Shown: positions 44,771-56,920 of the stretch, one piece after another
How positions within the stretch are numbered: the stretch's first letter is position 1
Layout of the letters: each line of letters opens with the position of its first letter
NCBI GenBank assembly: GCA_036346405.1
Contig: CM070551.1
Coordinates: forward strand, 56,128,488-56,192,487
Source of the DNA: Phyllostachys edulis
Taxonomy: Eukaryota; Streptophyta; Magnoliopsida; Poales; Poaceae
Length of the DNA: 64,000 nucleotides
Direction: 5' to 3'
Made by a program: the position numbers and the translations under genes
The notes under the pieces: model-generated
What the model was told of the DNA's origin: nothing
The model's input: only the letters and a program-made list of their open reading frames with translations
Database searches by the model: none

Positions 44771-46930
44771 ATGGCAGGAGAGTGGAATGAGGAGAACTAG
44801 TTTGACTTGGCCGATTACGCAGATATCGACAAGGATGCCGGTTTCGACTATGAGTCGAGTGATGCATCATCCGATGGTGAAGTCGCCCCCGAAGATCTTT
44901 CTCTAGGAGACTTTACCACCGACGGAGTTGAGCCCAGATGGGGAACCAGCTTCCTCAGAGGGCAAGGGTCAATCCGGCCACAATAAGGGCTATGCCAAGG
45001 CAAACTCAGGGCATGGCGAGGGTTCCCTCTCCAAATGTCCAAGTCCACCTAAGACAGTTCGACCTGGCACGACAACTCTTGGAAGTCGTAATTCCGGATC
45101 TTCATCAACATCTAGTGATTCTCTCTCTCCGGTTAGCCTAGCCAAGGATGCGATCGAACATGCCCTTCCTGCGAGTTCGACCATCCCAACGCAGGACTCG
45201 CTTGCCGACGGAGATGGTTATAACTCGGAATTCCCCTTCCTGGAGTGGTTTGCTCCAAGTCGCCAGATGGTGTCATTCGACGAATCCTCAAGCGAGGAGG
45301 CCTCTAGCGCAAGTGGAGATCATCAACGGGAGGTCTTCGTCCTGCCCTCAGGTAGCAATAACCCTCCTAGAGACAGAGCTGAGGATGCTCCCCGAAAATC
45401 ACACCCTACGACCGCTCATGGCGATGACAAGGACACCTCCAGCGATGAATAGAGTCAACACTCTGATGAGCGTGCGGGAAATTCTCGAGATCATCACACT
45501 TCGCTAAAGCAAGCCCAAAGATTAGGTATGGATGATTCTGAAACAATCCGATAGAAACGAGTTGCGACTCAGAGAAAATTGCCTAGGCGCACTCAATACC
45601 AGTCGGAAGAAGCTCAGGAACTTCAGCATATCAACGATCTACTCGAGAACCCATCTCAAGAACTTGCCCAAGCACCTGGGTACGGCCTCTTTGGTGAAGA
45701 GATTGCACAAAGGCTGGGGAGTACGATGAACAAGCTCGAATGTCCTCACCGACATCATCCTGGAAGTCGTGGAAGTACGACTCCATCAGCTTCCAGTCGT
45801 TCAAATAAATCACCGCTTGGAGATCGCCGCAAGGCGCATCGCTCCAAAATCCGGAAAAGAGTTCCTCAAACGCTTGACGAACATAAAGCTCCTAAGAGAG
45901 GTAATCATTCATCGCTCCGACCCAGTGGTCTGCAACAGCAGACAAATTACGAGGAGTATTACCCTCGTAGGATCGAGACTTACCACAAGTCAGATTCACC
46001 CCTTGCTGGGTATCGTCGAGTATGATTACCTGGCGATGTCAACCCCTCTTTTCTGCAAAGGAGGCATTACGACGTAATTACCAGATGTCGGGCGTTCTCG
46101 CCTAACCTCCGAAAGTAGCTTCATCGCCGCCGCGTTTCGACTCAGGAACATGGAGAAATTTGATGGCTCTCAAAATCCCATCGAATTCCTTCAGATCTAC
46201 ACGACGGCTGTCCGAGCAGCAGGAGGAGGAGAGCGCGTTATGGCGAATTACCTTCTGACTGTGCATGAAGGGTTTGCTCGATCATGGTTATTAAACCAAC
46301 TAGTCGAGTCGATCTACTCGTGGTAACATCTCTGCGATCTATTGCTGGCCAATTTCCAGGGCACCTACCATCACCCCGGAAAGGAGGACGACCTACACCG
46401 AATGTGACAAAACGACGACGAAACACTACGCCAATTCATCAGGCGTTTTAGTCAAGTTCGCAATTCGATTCCTAAGGTTTCTGACTCATCTGTTATCAGA
46501 GCCTTCAAGCAGGAAGTCCGCAGCAGAAGGATCACGGAGGACATCGCTTTGAACCCTCCCGCTACTATAGCCGAACTCTTCGAGATGGTCGATCGGACGC
46601 CATCGCCGATGAAGCAATGAGTGGACCAAAATCATCGATCGAGATGACCAGCACCCTTAGGAGACTGGCGAAGGTAGCAAAAAGAAGGATAAGAAGGCCA
46701 AGAAATCTAAGAACAAAGCAAAGGGCCAAAAGCCTCAAACTAATGCTTCTAAAAATGTCTTGGCCATAAGCGATAAGGAGCCACGAACTGCCAAACAATA
46801 CCCCGATCGAGGCAAAGGTAAGCGCCCCGAACGGAAGAACGACAAGCCTAGGTGATGCCCTTTCCATAAAAAGGAAGGGCATGACCTTCACAATTGCCGA
46901 GTTTTCCAACGAAAACTTGAATACTACTAC
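44771..46930 (+). pseudogene. Gag of full-length Tat element
   Basis: The ATG at 44771 is followed after nine codons by TAG where the first copy has TGG. Downstream pieces are 44928-45452 (Ser/Asp-rich), 45579-46025 (QYQSEEAQELQHINDLLENP) and the capsid region from 46150 (FDGSQNPIEFLQIYTTAVRA, then FIRRFSQVRNSIPKVSDSSV). The zinc knuckle CPFHKKEGHDLHNC is at 46855-46897 and its preceding Trp codon is TGA. Several stops separate the parts. Confidence 0.88.
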
Positions 46931-49430
46931 AACGACAAAGGGCCACTTCTTGCCCTCGAAGAGGTAGGGCAAGCCAGTGGTCGTAGACAGTCGGACGACA
47001 ACAAGGATATGCCGTTTCAAGATCCCAAGCACACCATCAAGCACATATTTGGTGGATCATCGACGCACGAGTCAAGACGACAGCTTAAAGCAGTTGAGCG
47101 CGAGGTAAATTCCATTGACTCCCCTCTTGTTAATAAAGTACCGAAGTGGTCGAAAGTCACCATCTCTTTCGAGAAGGTTGACTGTCCGATCCCTTCGACT
47201 CGACCAGTCATTATCCGATCATGGTCGAACCCACCATCAACAACTGTCGAGTAAATAGAGTGTTGATTGATGGTGGTAACTCGTTAAACATTTTGTTGAC
47301 GAATACCCTGGACGAGATGCAAGTACCCAGGACCAAGGTAAGACCGGTAAGATATTCATTTCATGGTATTATACCGGGGTCTTCGGCCTAACCCATTGGT
47401 CAATTTTCTCTTCCTTTAACATTTTGTACACCAAGTAATTTCAGGACGGAGAAGATCTCCTTTGATGTGGTCGATTTGGATACGGCATATAACGTCATAC
47501 TCGGACGACCAGCTTTGGTAAAATTCTTAATGACAACTCATTATGGGTATCAATGTCTTAAGATGCCAGGTCCCAAAGGAGTAATCACAATTCATTGTGA
47601 TAAGATGATGGTGCACACGCAGACCGCCGATCCCTCGAGATGGTGGGTCGACACCGCCGAAGAAAATGGTAGCCTTCACCAAGAGCTCGAAGCCTAAAGT
47701 CGCGCCAAGCCGAATGACTAAGTCAAAGAGGTTCCTTGGATCAAGAGGAACCTTCAGAGATCTGCTCAGATCGGATACTTCCGACCCCAAGTAGGAAGAC
47801 GCCCTCATCACTTTCCTCCGAGCAAACACAGATGTCTTCGCGTGGCAAGCATCCGACATGCCCGGAGTCCCCAGAGAAGTGATTGAGCACATGCTAGCTT
47901 TACGGCCTGACAAAATATATGTAAAACAAAAATTACGGAGATTTGCCCCTGATCGACGAGATGCTATAAGGTCAGAATTGGACAAGCTACTTAAAGCAGG
48001 CTTTATAAGAGAAGTCGATCGCCTGCAGTGGTTGGCCAACCTCAGTAATGGTTAGGAAGTCTAACGGCAAGTGGCGAATGTGCGTTGACTTCACTGATCT
48101 TAATAAAGCTTGTCCAAAAGATGATTTCTCTTTACCTTGTATCGATCAGTTGGTTGACTCTACTACTGGTTGCGAAACATTAAGTTTTCTAGATGCATAT
48201 TCTGGCTACCATTAGATTAATATGTGTCTAGAAGATGAAGAAAAGACCGTGTTTATTACTCCATTTGGTATATTTTGCTATGTCAAGATGCCATTTGGTC
48301 TAAAAAATGCTGGTGCTTCTTTTCAACGTTTGATACAATCGACTTTTTCACCTCAGCTAGGCCAAAATTTGGAAGCCTATGTTGACGATCTAGTCGTAAA
48401 AAGCATCAAATGGCTTGATCATGTTTCGACTTTCAGAGACGCTCGACAACCTCGTAAAACACCGCTTGAAACTCAATCTCGAGAAGTGTGTGTTTGGAGT
48501 CTCTTCGAAAATTGCTTGGATTTCTAGTCTCAGACGAGGATCAAGCAAATCCCTAAAAGATAAAAGCCATTGTTCAAATGCGCCTCCAACCACAAAGAAA
48601 GAAGTCCAAAACTCACGGTGGTGTATGGCGGCTTTTAAGTCGTTTCATAGCACGACTGGGAAAAAATGACTACCTTTTTTCAAACTTCTAAGGAAGCACG
48701 AGGGTTTCGAGTGGTCAGAAGAGGCAAACGCTGCCTTTAAGGATGTCAAGAGATATCATACGAAGTGTTCTGCTCGATTTCCAAACCGTAAGAGACGCCT
48801 TAATTTATCTAGTCGCCACGCCACGTAGTGAGCGCAGAATAGTCGAGAACGTGAAAACGCTCAACGACCAAAGGTACTACGAAGTGAATTTTGCACGGAC
48901 CTAAGGAGCGTTACCTCAGGTCCAAAAGCTTCGCTATGCCCTCCTCATGTCTTCGAGGAAACTGCGGCATTATTTTCAAGCGCACAAGATAATTATGCCG
49001 TCTGAGTTTCCATTGGGAGTGATCCTCCAGAATAGGGAAGCAGCGGGACGCATGTCTAAATGGTCAGTAGAACTTGGGGAGTTTGATCTCCATTTCGTGT
49101 CCCGAACGCCCATTGAATCCCAGATCTTAGCAGACTATGTCACCAATGGACAAATCCTGAACCTATTTAGGATCCCCAGTACGATACCCACGACAAGTGG
49201 ATGATATACTTTGACGGGTCACTTACTTTAAGTGGCTCGGGGGATGGGGTGGTCCTAGAATCTCCTAACAGAGAGATCTTAAAGTATACCATACAGTTAA
49301 ATTTTCAGGCCACTAACAACGTGGCAGAGTACGAAGGTTTACTAGCCGCATACGAAGCCGTGGAAAACGTCATGATTCGACGACTACCCGTGAGAGGAGA
49401 CTCTCAACTAGTCGTGAATCAGTCGTAAAA
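46931..49430 (+). pseudogene. Tat protease, reverse transcriptase and RNase H
   Basis: The protease motif VLIDGGNSLNIL is at about 47260-47300, followed by YNVILGRPALVKFLMTTHYG. Reverse transcriptase runs from about 47850: KLRRFAPDRRDAIRSELDKL, LKAGFIREVDRLQWLAN, FLDAYSGYH, ITPFGIFCYVKMPFGLKNAG and the catalytic YVDD (48378-48390). RNase H starts at about 49201 (MIYFDGSLTLSGSGDGVVLE) and has TNNVAEYEGLLAAYEA and RGDSQLVVNQS. The thumb/connection region 48540-48930 is degraded, and frameshifts occur at about 48050 and 48440. Confidence 0.9.
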
Positions 49431-49799
49431 GAGTACCAAGGTTTCTAACCCGACCATGTCTCTTGATTTATCGAGGTTTGAAAGCTTGAAAAGCATTTTT
49501 TCGGTTTTGAGTTACAATTATCCTCGAAGGATAATTTCTCGCATCCGCCTTGCTCGGATAGCTTCTTCCCGATCACAAGTACCAAAAGAAATCTTCTTGG
49601 AGCAACTCCAGAAGCCGTCTCTAGTGGAAACACCAGAGACATCTCCTATTGAGATAGCCTCTCTAGAATACGAGGATACTTGGATGGATCCCATTTACAA
49701 GTATTTTCGCATCGGTTCAGACTCGATGACGATCTCAAGCGATCGCTTATCCCGAAGGCCAAAATGTATACTTTGGTCGAAGGAGTCCTCTATAAACGA

Positions 49800-50900
49800 G
49801 GTACTCAAGGGGTACTCATGCGATGCATACCGTAGAGAGAAGGACTAAACCTCTTTCACGACATACATGGGGGCATCTGTGGAACTCATGCTTCCTACAG
49901 AACGTTGGTTGGTAAAGCCTTTTGATAAGGATTTTACTGGCCACCAGCCCTCTATGATGCAAAAGAGTTGGTTAAGAAATATGTACAAGGCCAGTTTCAT
50001 AGCAGGCAAATACATCAACCAGCTCAAGCATTACAAACAATTCCTCTATCTTGGCCTTTTGCGACCTAGAGTCTCGATATCCTAGGACCGTTCCCAAGGG
50101 CTCCAGGGCTTCGAAGTTCCTTTTGTGGCTATTGATACGTTTCACAAAATGGTTCAAGTCAACTCTCGGATCGATAACAACGAAGCCGCAAAACGGTTCA
50201 TGATGAGAAGCGTGATTACTCGATTTGGAGTCCCCAAATAATAATCACGCATAATGGTAAACAATTTTCGAGCGAAATTTCGTGAATTTTGCACCGAGTT
50301 GGGTACCAAGCTCATACGCTCACACCCATCCCCAAAGCAATGGGGCAATGAACGAGCAAATGGCCAAATAATGCAGGAATTAAAACTCGAGTCTTCGATC
50401 ACCTTGTTAAGCGCCGGGGCTTGGGTACAAGAATTACCCTCAAGATTATGGGCGATTCAAGCACGATCGCTAGTCGGGCAATAGGCTAAACACCTTTCTT
50501 CCTAGTTTTTGGTGTCGAGGCCATGCTTCCGCCAAAACTAAAGATCGTGTCTACAAGGGTCGAGAGTTTCAATGACTCAAACTTAAAAACAACTTCGAGC
50601 TTAATGGCATTAACTCGCTCAAGAGAAGAGAAATCAAGCCTTAATTTGTTCAAGAATCTACCAAAGAAGCCCTCGCAAGAAATACTACGATCAGAAGGTC
50701 CAACCTCGCAGCCTTGTCAGAGGTGACTTGGTATTGAGGAAGATTCAATCCCGCCTAATCGAACAAACTTTCCCTAAGTGGAAAGGTCCTTACACAAGGG
50801 TCGGGTTATGCGCCCGTGTTCGCACGACCGCAATGGAAGACGGCTGGGTTCTCTCTAATTCTTGGAAGATCGACCAGTTACGCAAATTCTACGTGTAAAC
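49800..50900 (+). pseudogene. Tat integrase
   Basis: Pieces in three frames give FHDIHGGICGTHASYRTLVG, QIHQPAQALQTIPLSWPFAT, WSLDILGPFPRAPG and, after stops, FCTELGTKLIRSHPSPKQWG NERANGQIMQ in two adjoining parts. The zinc-binding CxxC pair expected before QFH is not visible (YVQGQFH). The first catalytic Asp in LDILGPF and the Glu of NERANGQ are present. The chromodomain expected in some Gypsy lineages is absent, as is normal for Tat. Confidence 0.85.
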
Positions 50901-51007
50901 GACCAACCACTCAATAAAGCATCAGGTTCTTTCTATCTTTATTGTTTTACTTTGAGTAGCACTTTGATAATTCTTTCAACCATAACCTAGACGAAAGTCC
51001 GCTCTCG

Positions 51008-51880
51008 ACCAGTTCCTAGTCGTGAGCTTTTTCACGACAATACACTAGTCATAAGACATCCTACGACCAGTGCCCAGTTCATCTTTACACTGCTCGGAAG
51101 GATGGTAACATCACCTAGTCGAAGCCTTTTCTCTCTGCACGTGGTCCTGCCCACTAGAAGGAACTTCCTAGAGTCGACTCGTTCCTCCCTTTTTGTTACC
51201 AACACAAACAGCTTGGATTCAAAACATGGTCGAAACAATGTCAAGCCAACTCTTAGTTCCTTAGTTTATTTCTTCATTCATCTTTTTTGATAAATAAATT
51301 AAGCCGAGTACAATTTTCTAATTTGCTCGACTACTTTCGATAAACTCGGTTTGTTTTAACTGGTCGGAGGAAGTTGCAACACCTAGTCAAAGACTTTCCT
51401 CTCTGCACGTGGTCTTGCCCACTAGAAGGAACTTCCTAGCGTCATTATGTTTCTAACTCTTGCTACCAGAGCGAACATACTGAGTGCATTGAAATAAGTT
51501 AGACAAATTTTTTAAGGAACTCCAGACGTTTATCTAACTCAAGTTGTCCGTTCTTGATTTGATTAATCTGGTCGGAGATGGTAACATCACCTAGTCGAAA
51601 CATTTCCTCTCTACACATAGTCCTGCCCACTAGAAGGAACTTCCTAGTGTCGACTCGTTCCTACTCTTTCGACCAGTGCAAGATTATCGTGATCGAAAAA
51701 CTACAAGTTAGCTAAACCGCTCTTTTTTTTCAAAAAAAACCCATTTAACACTATTTACTCGGTTTATCTAAATAAACCAAGTAAATAGTCGGGGGATAGG
51801 ATAAAGTTATTAACTTGACTTCAATTCTTAGTCTTGCTCTTTTTCCCATTCATTATTTTATGAGTTACTAACTACTCGAC
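51008..51880 (+). repeat. 3' non-coding repeats after pol: dyad units and three long repeats
   Basis: Dyad units start at 51019, 51048 and 51077 (29-bp spacing). Three copies of a longer block then follow at about 51100, 51365 and 51570, each with (g)gtaacatcacctagtcgaa-type sequence, cctctctNcacNtNgtc and cccactagaaggaacttcct. Spacing between copies is about 265 and 205 bp. No open frame fits a protein here. Confidence 0.82.
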
Positions 51881-52815
51881 AAGATGATTTTTCAGGAAAA
51901 AGGAAGAATTTTATATCGACATCAACAAAAAACTTGCCTTTTACAGGACTCCGGTACAAACTACTCTGGCGAAGGGGATCTTATTTGCATACCCTCCATG
52001 ACTAACTCAGCGATCGGCTGCATTGTTGCTATTAACCGCTTCGCTTCTGCTTCAAGGCAGGCGAAGTTGTCTACGACAGGCTGCAGATTTAGGTTGGGAT
52101 CATGAGATTTAAGTTTTGCTAAGACAAATCTTACTTCCTCTTGGATCGCATCCTTTATTGAGTTGAATTGGTTAGCCCTCAGAGTAGTCACGAACTCTTG
52201 CAAAGTTCCGACTTGTTCGCCAATGGCACTCGAGTGGGCAGGCAACGTGTCGTCACGAGGAGTAATCCCCTCAGCATGAAGCCCACCGAGTACATTGTTC
52301 AGAAGTAAAACATTGTCTTGAAGATTGATCTTCAAAGCCTTCATTTCCTCCTGATTGTGAGTCGAAGCCTCACGGAATCGTTTTACTTGTACTACTTGTT
52401 CTGAAAAGAATAAGACCAGTCAAATAAAATGACCTCGAGAGGAAAACACAACCAATCATAGGTAAATATCTGCTTTCCAACGAGTTGAGAATCTAACTTC
52501 TTGACTTCTTTAGCATAGGCGGCAGTGTCCTTAAGGTAACGCCGCTTCCCACGCCCGACCTCTTGGTCTTTGTCCAAAGGGAATGAGATTCAGAGAAAGA
52601 AAAGAAGGTCAAGGCGCCTTAAGTTCAAGACTTACCGCTTAGTCGTCCTCGCAACTTTTGGTTTGCGAGTTTGCCTCTCAAACTTCTTCCCGAGGTCTTC
52701 AATCTCCTCCCTTAGCTTCTTCGCCTCGGCTCTTTCATAGTCGAGAGAATCGCTTAAGGTCTTCGCCACTCTTAAACCCGCAAAGGGAAAGGGTAGACGC
52801 CAAAGAAAAAACCTA

Positions 52816-52925
52816 GTCAGAAGTTCTTCTACGACAGTTTTTGTCGTAAGTCTTTCACGACAATACCCTGGTCAGAGTCCTTCACGACTAGTACCTAGTC
52901 GTAAGATCTTTTACGACAAACCCCG
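52816..52925. repeat. Dyad-repeat array in a gap of the antisense gene
   Basis: Units start at 52816, 52843, 52871 and 52898, spaced 27-28 bp. Loops are shorter than in the LTR and arms less well paired (gtcgtaagtctttcacgac). This is the least regular of the arrays. Confidence 0.75.
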
Positions 52926-54502
52926 CAAGTACTGCGTAAGTGGTCGAAACATAAAAGACTACTTAAAAGCAAGCATTTACCACCTCTCCGCCGTCAGAGA
53001 GTAGCGCTTTTTTCTTGTCACAGCTTGGACAAGTTGTTCGTGGTATTCAAATTACGCGACAAGTTGTTCCAACGTGTTCTGTATAAAGAAAGACAGTAAG
53101 AAGCGTGAAAAGACATGTATGTAGATACCAAACTTCGGGTACTTACATTCATGGCTGTCCGAGCAAACGAAGACACCACCCTCGTGGGGTCCCTTAGTTC
53201 ATCAATCTCATCAACTCGGTTCCACCATACCCTTTCGAGACGCTCGTCATCGAAAACATCCCCTCGGTTGGGGATGTCCTTGGGATGCGGTACGTGATCA
53301 CGAGATCTGAACACGCGAGAGCCCACGACAGTGGCAGGAACAAAGAACCCGAAGGAATGGTCGAAGAGCTCAAACCCTTCTTCTCCTTCAGGGGTAGCGG
53401 TATCAATAGCTTGGCCTTGGAGGCTGGGAAGATTGTCTGCATCGATTTCCTTCCCAAAGCGGCGAATGGATATTTCACCCCCATGGCCAGATGTCTCCGC
53501 CGCTACCATCTCCTCCCCTGGCTCTACGACTGCTCCAGTAGTCGTAGCCAAGTTAGCAACAACGGCACCCTCCACCATTTGGATGGTGGTTGACCCTTCG
53601 ACCACCGCCACTGTTGTTCCTTCATCTGCCGAAGAAACTGCAGTGGGTTCCTTAGCAGGAACGTCCTTGATAATAAGAGGAGCCACACTGAGACCATAAA
53701 AAGGAAAAACACGGTCAGGTGGTAAAAAGCAAAAGGTAAATGCTGTCCTTATACTTTTGTCTCTTTTACATACCTCCGAGTGTCGGATGTGATCTTAAGT
53801 TTGGAAACAAACCTTCCTAAGGAAGGTTTCTTCGACTTTTTCTCAACCACGTCTGGTCGAGACTCAAGTTGAGGAACAGCCACGACCACGTCTAGTCGTA
53901 GGTCTTGATCGAGCACCGTCACTTCTTGGGCCCCTTGGCTCTCCGGGTGGTCGAGATCAATCTCGACCACCTCAAGGGCAGCATTACCCTCAACCACGGG
54001 CACTGCTAGTGCAGCAGTCTCCTTCACAAAAGACATGAAACTCTTCCTATTCTCCTTTTCTAATCACTTGATAAAACCGCGAGAGGCAGAAACTGCGAAG
54101 GTTTTATTGTCATAATAGAAGGGTACCTTGGTCTTGGGGGCTTTGGGTTTGAATACTTCAGCTATTCCTGCCGCAATTGTTTCCTCTGCAGCAATTATTT
54201 CCGCGGCAAGATTAGCCAAAGGTGCAGACGGAGTAGCAGAGCTTGAGCTTGCACCGCACTTGTCAACAGCTTGCGCGAGCTTCCTCCTCCTGGTTTGAGG
54301 AGCATCTGCTTGCTCAACAGCAGGGCTCGAACTTGAGCATCCCTTGTCCGCGACTTTCACGAGTCGACGCCTCTTGGCAGGGGGAGAAACAAACTGCTCT
54401 ACTGCAGCCGCTCCAATGACCATCAGTTCGACTTCTTCGTCGTCCTGACGGTTCTCTACGCCTACTTTCTGCAGAAATCAGAAAGAGAGATATCATAAAG
54501 AA

Positions 54503-54645
54503 GTCGTAAGTTCTTCTACGACTATCACCATGTCGTAAGCTTTCCTACGACGACCTTCTGGTCATAAGTTTTTCTACGACCAGAACCTGATCGTAAGCTT
54601 TCCTACGATCAGTACCCAGTCATAAGTTCTTCTATGACTACAAAG
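54503..54645. repeat. 29-bp dyad-repeat array in a gap of the antisense gene
   Basis: Units start at 54503, 54532, 54561, 54590 and 54619, exactly 29 bp apart, in phase with the LTR arrays in period and loop. Arms pair as AGTCGTA/TACGACT, TGATCGTA/TACGATCA and, at 54619, AGTCATA/TATGACT, where both arms carry the same compensated change. Confidence 0.9.
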
Positions 54646-56126
54646 TTCTAAAGATGAAATAAACTCTCGATTACCTTTAGGTGCTCCACTTTGTCTTCTG
54701 AGGACAGGACCGCCAGAATTGGGGGAGGCACCACGTTCGATGGCTGGGGCTTCTCACAGATGAGCTTGACCCGAGTGTCAATATCTTCTTGCGAGAGGTC
54801 TGCGGGGATAAGAGAACCTTCAATAAAGCCAATTTCAAAAATAACAGAAAGAAAGCTAAACTTGAAGTTTACTTACCCTCCTCGTAGTCCCTAGTTGGGT
54901 TTTTCGACCCAGAATACCTCCACATTGGATAGGCCCTCTTCCTTCAAGTCTGCAATAGCTCGAATGAAAGGGGCAATCCGGCCAAGATCCTTGGGAGTCG
55001 AATCCCAGGAAGGGACCTTCTCGGCTGGTTTCCCAGCGAAGGAGAGGCTATCCTCGTTGGTGATCTCCGAATAGAACCACCTCTTTTTCCACCCCGGCCA
55101 TGACGACCGGGTAAACATCAGAATGTACTCCTTCGACTTACCATCGTGGAGCTTTAGACTGCAGCCACCAGCAATCTCGCCTAACCGAGTCATTCCGTAG
55201 TAGTACCGGAACAACTCCAGATCAGCCAGAATCCCCAGGTAAGCCTCACACAGGTACACGAATACCCCCAACATTGTGATAGAGTTGGGAACAAGGTTCA
55301 CCAACTCCACTTGGAAGTATTCAAGTACCAATGTGAGAAAAGGATGAGCGGGCAATCGGAGACCACACTCACAGAATGCCTGGAAGACGGGGATTTGCCC
55401 CATCTCCTCCGACGGCCAAGGTCTTGCCCAAGAATTTCGATCCATCTCACGAATTCGCCTTCGGATCTTCTGAGTCGACCAAAGCTTGGATTTTGGCCGC
55501 GTCCATCTCCGATTCAGCCCACTGGGAAGCGGCTCCGGCCATTTCTCCCAAAAGCTGAAGGCTTGGATGTGGAAAGATCGGAGAAGAAAACTCGATTTGG
55601 TCGACGGCGGAGAACTCGGAAGTTTGAATAGCAGGAGCAATTTAGGGGAAGGTAAAAGACCTTATCCTCACCCGCGGTGAAAATTTATAACCCCACACCC
55701 GAAGTTGAAAAGACGTGGCTACCCAATGGTCGCAACGCTTCGGGAACTACTCCAACAGAGAAAGGTGAGAGAGTCGATTGGGATTCTTAAATTTGTCTGC
55801 TCGAGAAAGTCAGGTCTGTTTTTACACCTTAAGCGAAATTACCTTCTTGACCAAGTCTTTTTTTGGTCAAACGCAACAATGGTTGGAAAGTTTATATTTC
55901 CAAACACAGTACCGCGACCACTCGGTGCTTGTAAGATCTCCTACGACCACCCTAAAAGTCACAAGATTATTCCATATCTTTCTTGACCAAGTAAAATTCT
56001 GGTCAAATGAAACACTAGTCGAAGAGTCTTTCCTTCGATCACCTCTCTACGACCACCTACTGGTCGTAAGACCATCTACTGTTCCTTCCCCAAGTAAGTT
56101 ATTTTCGCTTAAGCTGGGGGGCTAGA

Positions 56127-56920
56127 TGACGAGGATATAACAATCCTCATTTAATTATTTATCTATAATTCATATTATGGATAATAATGACGTCATATAA
56201 CTCTTGAGTATACCCCTTAATATTCATAAGAAAGAAGCTGGAGGTCGTAAGTTCTCCTACGACCACCCTGTAGTCGTGAGTCTTCCTACGACTACCCTAT
56301 AGTCGTAAGCCCTTCTACGACTACCTCATGATCGTAAGCTCTGCTACGATCGATCTGTGGTCGTAGGCTCTCCCACGACCACCACCTAGTCGTAAGCCCT
56401 TCTACGACCAGACCCTAGTCGACAAGACTCACAGATATGTGGGCCTAGTCGATCAGGGAATCTTGTGTACCGTATCTAAGGATATGAGCAATCAATTACG
56501 TTGTTATTTCCTGAAATAACAGCACAATTTAACTCCCTGTTATGATGATAATTGCCTGGCGATGTGGGAACGTTACAACTCCCGTAAATAACCACCGGTA
56601 ACGGCTCCATGATCCGGTGCATTAAGGTGACCTTTATTCTGAAGATCCAACGACGCACCCCCAAGACAATATAAAAGACAAGGATTATCAGGACAGTGGG
56701 GTGGGGGGCGGCCACTCGTACATAATACTCTAGTTTTTTGACTCGATTTTGTAATCCAGCGTACTCAATACATACACACAGGAGTAGGGTTGTTATTCTC
56801 CCAGGAGAAGGCCCGAACCTATATAAAAATCCATGTGTCTCCATCTCTGTGTGATTTTGAGCCTAGAGGAACCCCCGAATCAAACAATCTTTACGTAAGT
56901 TCGGTCCTAAAACACCGACA
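56127..56920 (+). repeat. 3' LTR of full-length Tat element, with 29-bp array
   Basis: 794 bp, nearly collinear with the 5' LTR. Array units start at 56244, 56273, 56302, 56331, 56360 and 56389, again exactly 29 bp apart. The TATA-like tataaaag is at about 56670. Scattered single-base differences from the 5' LTR show that the insertion is not brand new. Confidence 0.92.

Larger units (their letters stand above)
51961..55640 (-). pseudogene. Antisense gene of the Tat element (aORF), several exon-like parts
   Basis: On the minus strand the main part (55640-54891, 249 codons) has FCECGLRLPAHPFLTLVLEY, NLVPNSITMLGVFVYLCEAY and LFRYYYGMTRLGEIAGG, the pattern of the 'putative gypsy type transposon' domain (PF04195-like). 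Further open parts follow: 54423-54064, 54036-53749, 53686-53018 (acidic, Val/Glu-rich), 52577-52392 and 52344-51961 (coiled-coil-like, DNVLLLNNVLGGLHAEG). Gaps between them hold the 29-bp arrays and look like introns. Such antisense genes are known from Tat elements, but their role is not. Introns are my inference; splice sites were not proven. Confidence 0.7.
43909..56920 (+). mobile_element. Full-length Tat-lineage Ty3/Gypsy retrotransposon
   Basis: The LTRs (43909-44703 and 56127-56920) begin tgacgag and end ccgaca. In between lie the primer site, gag, protease, reverse transcriptase, RNase H, integrase, repeats, an antisense multi-part gene and the polypurine tract agctggggggctaga against the 3' LTR. 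The order PR-RT-RH-IN marks Gypsy; the VDGG protease and the antisense gene between pol and the 3' LTR mark the Tat lineage. Flanking pentamers are AGCAT and AGTGT, differing by two transitions. All genes are broken. Confidence 0.92.
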
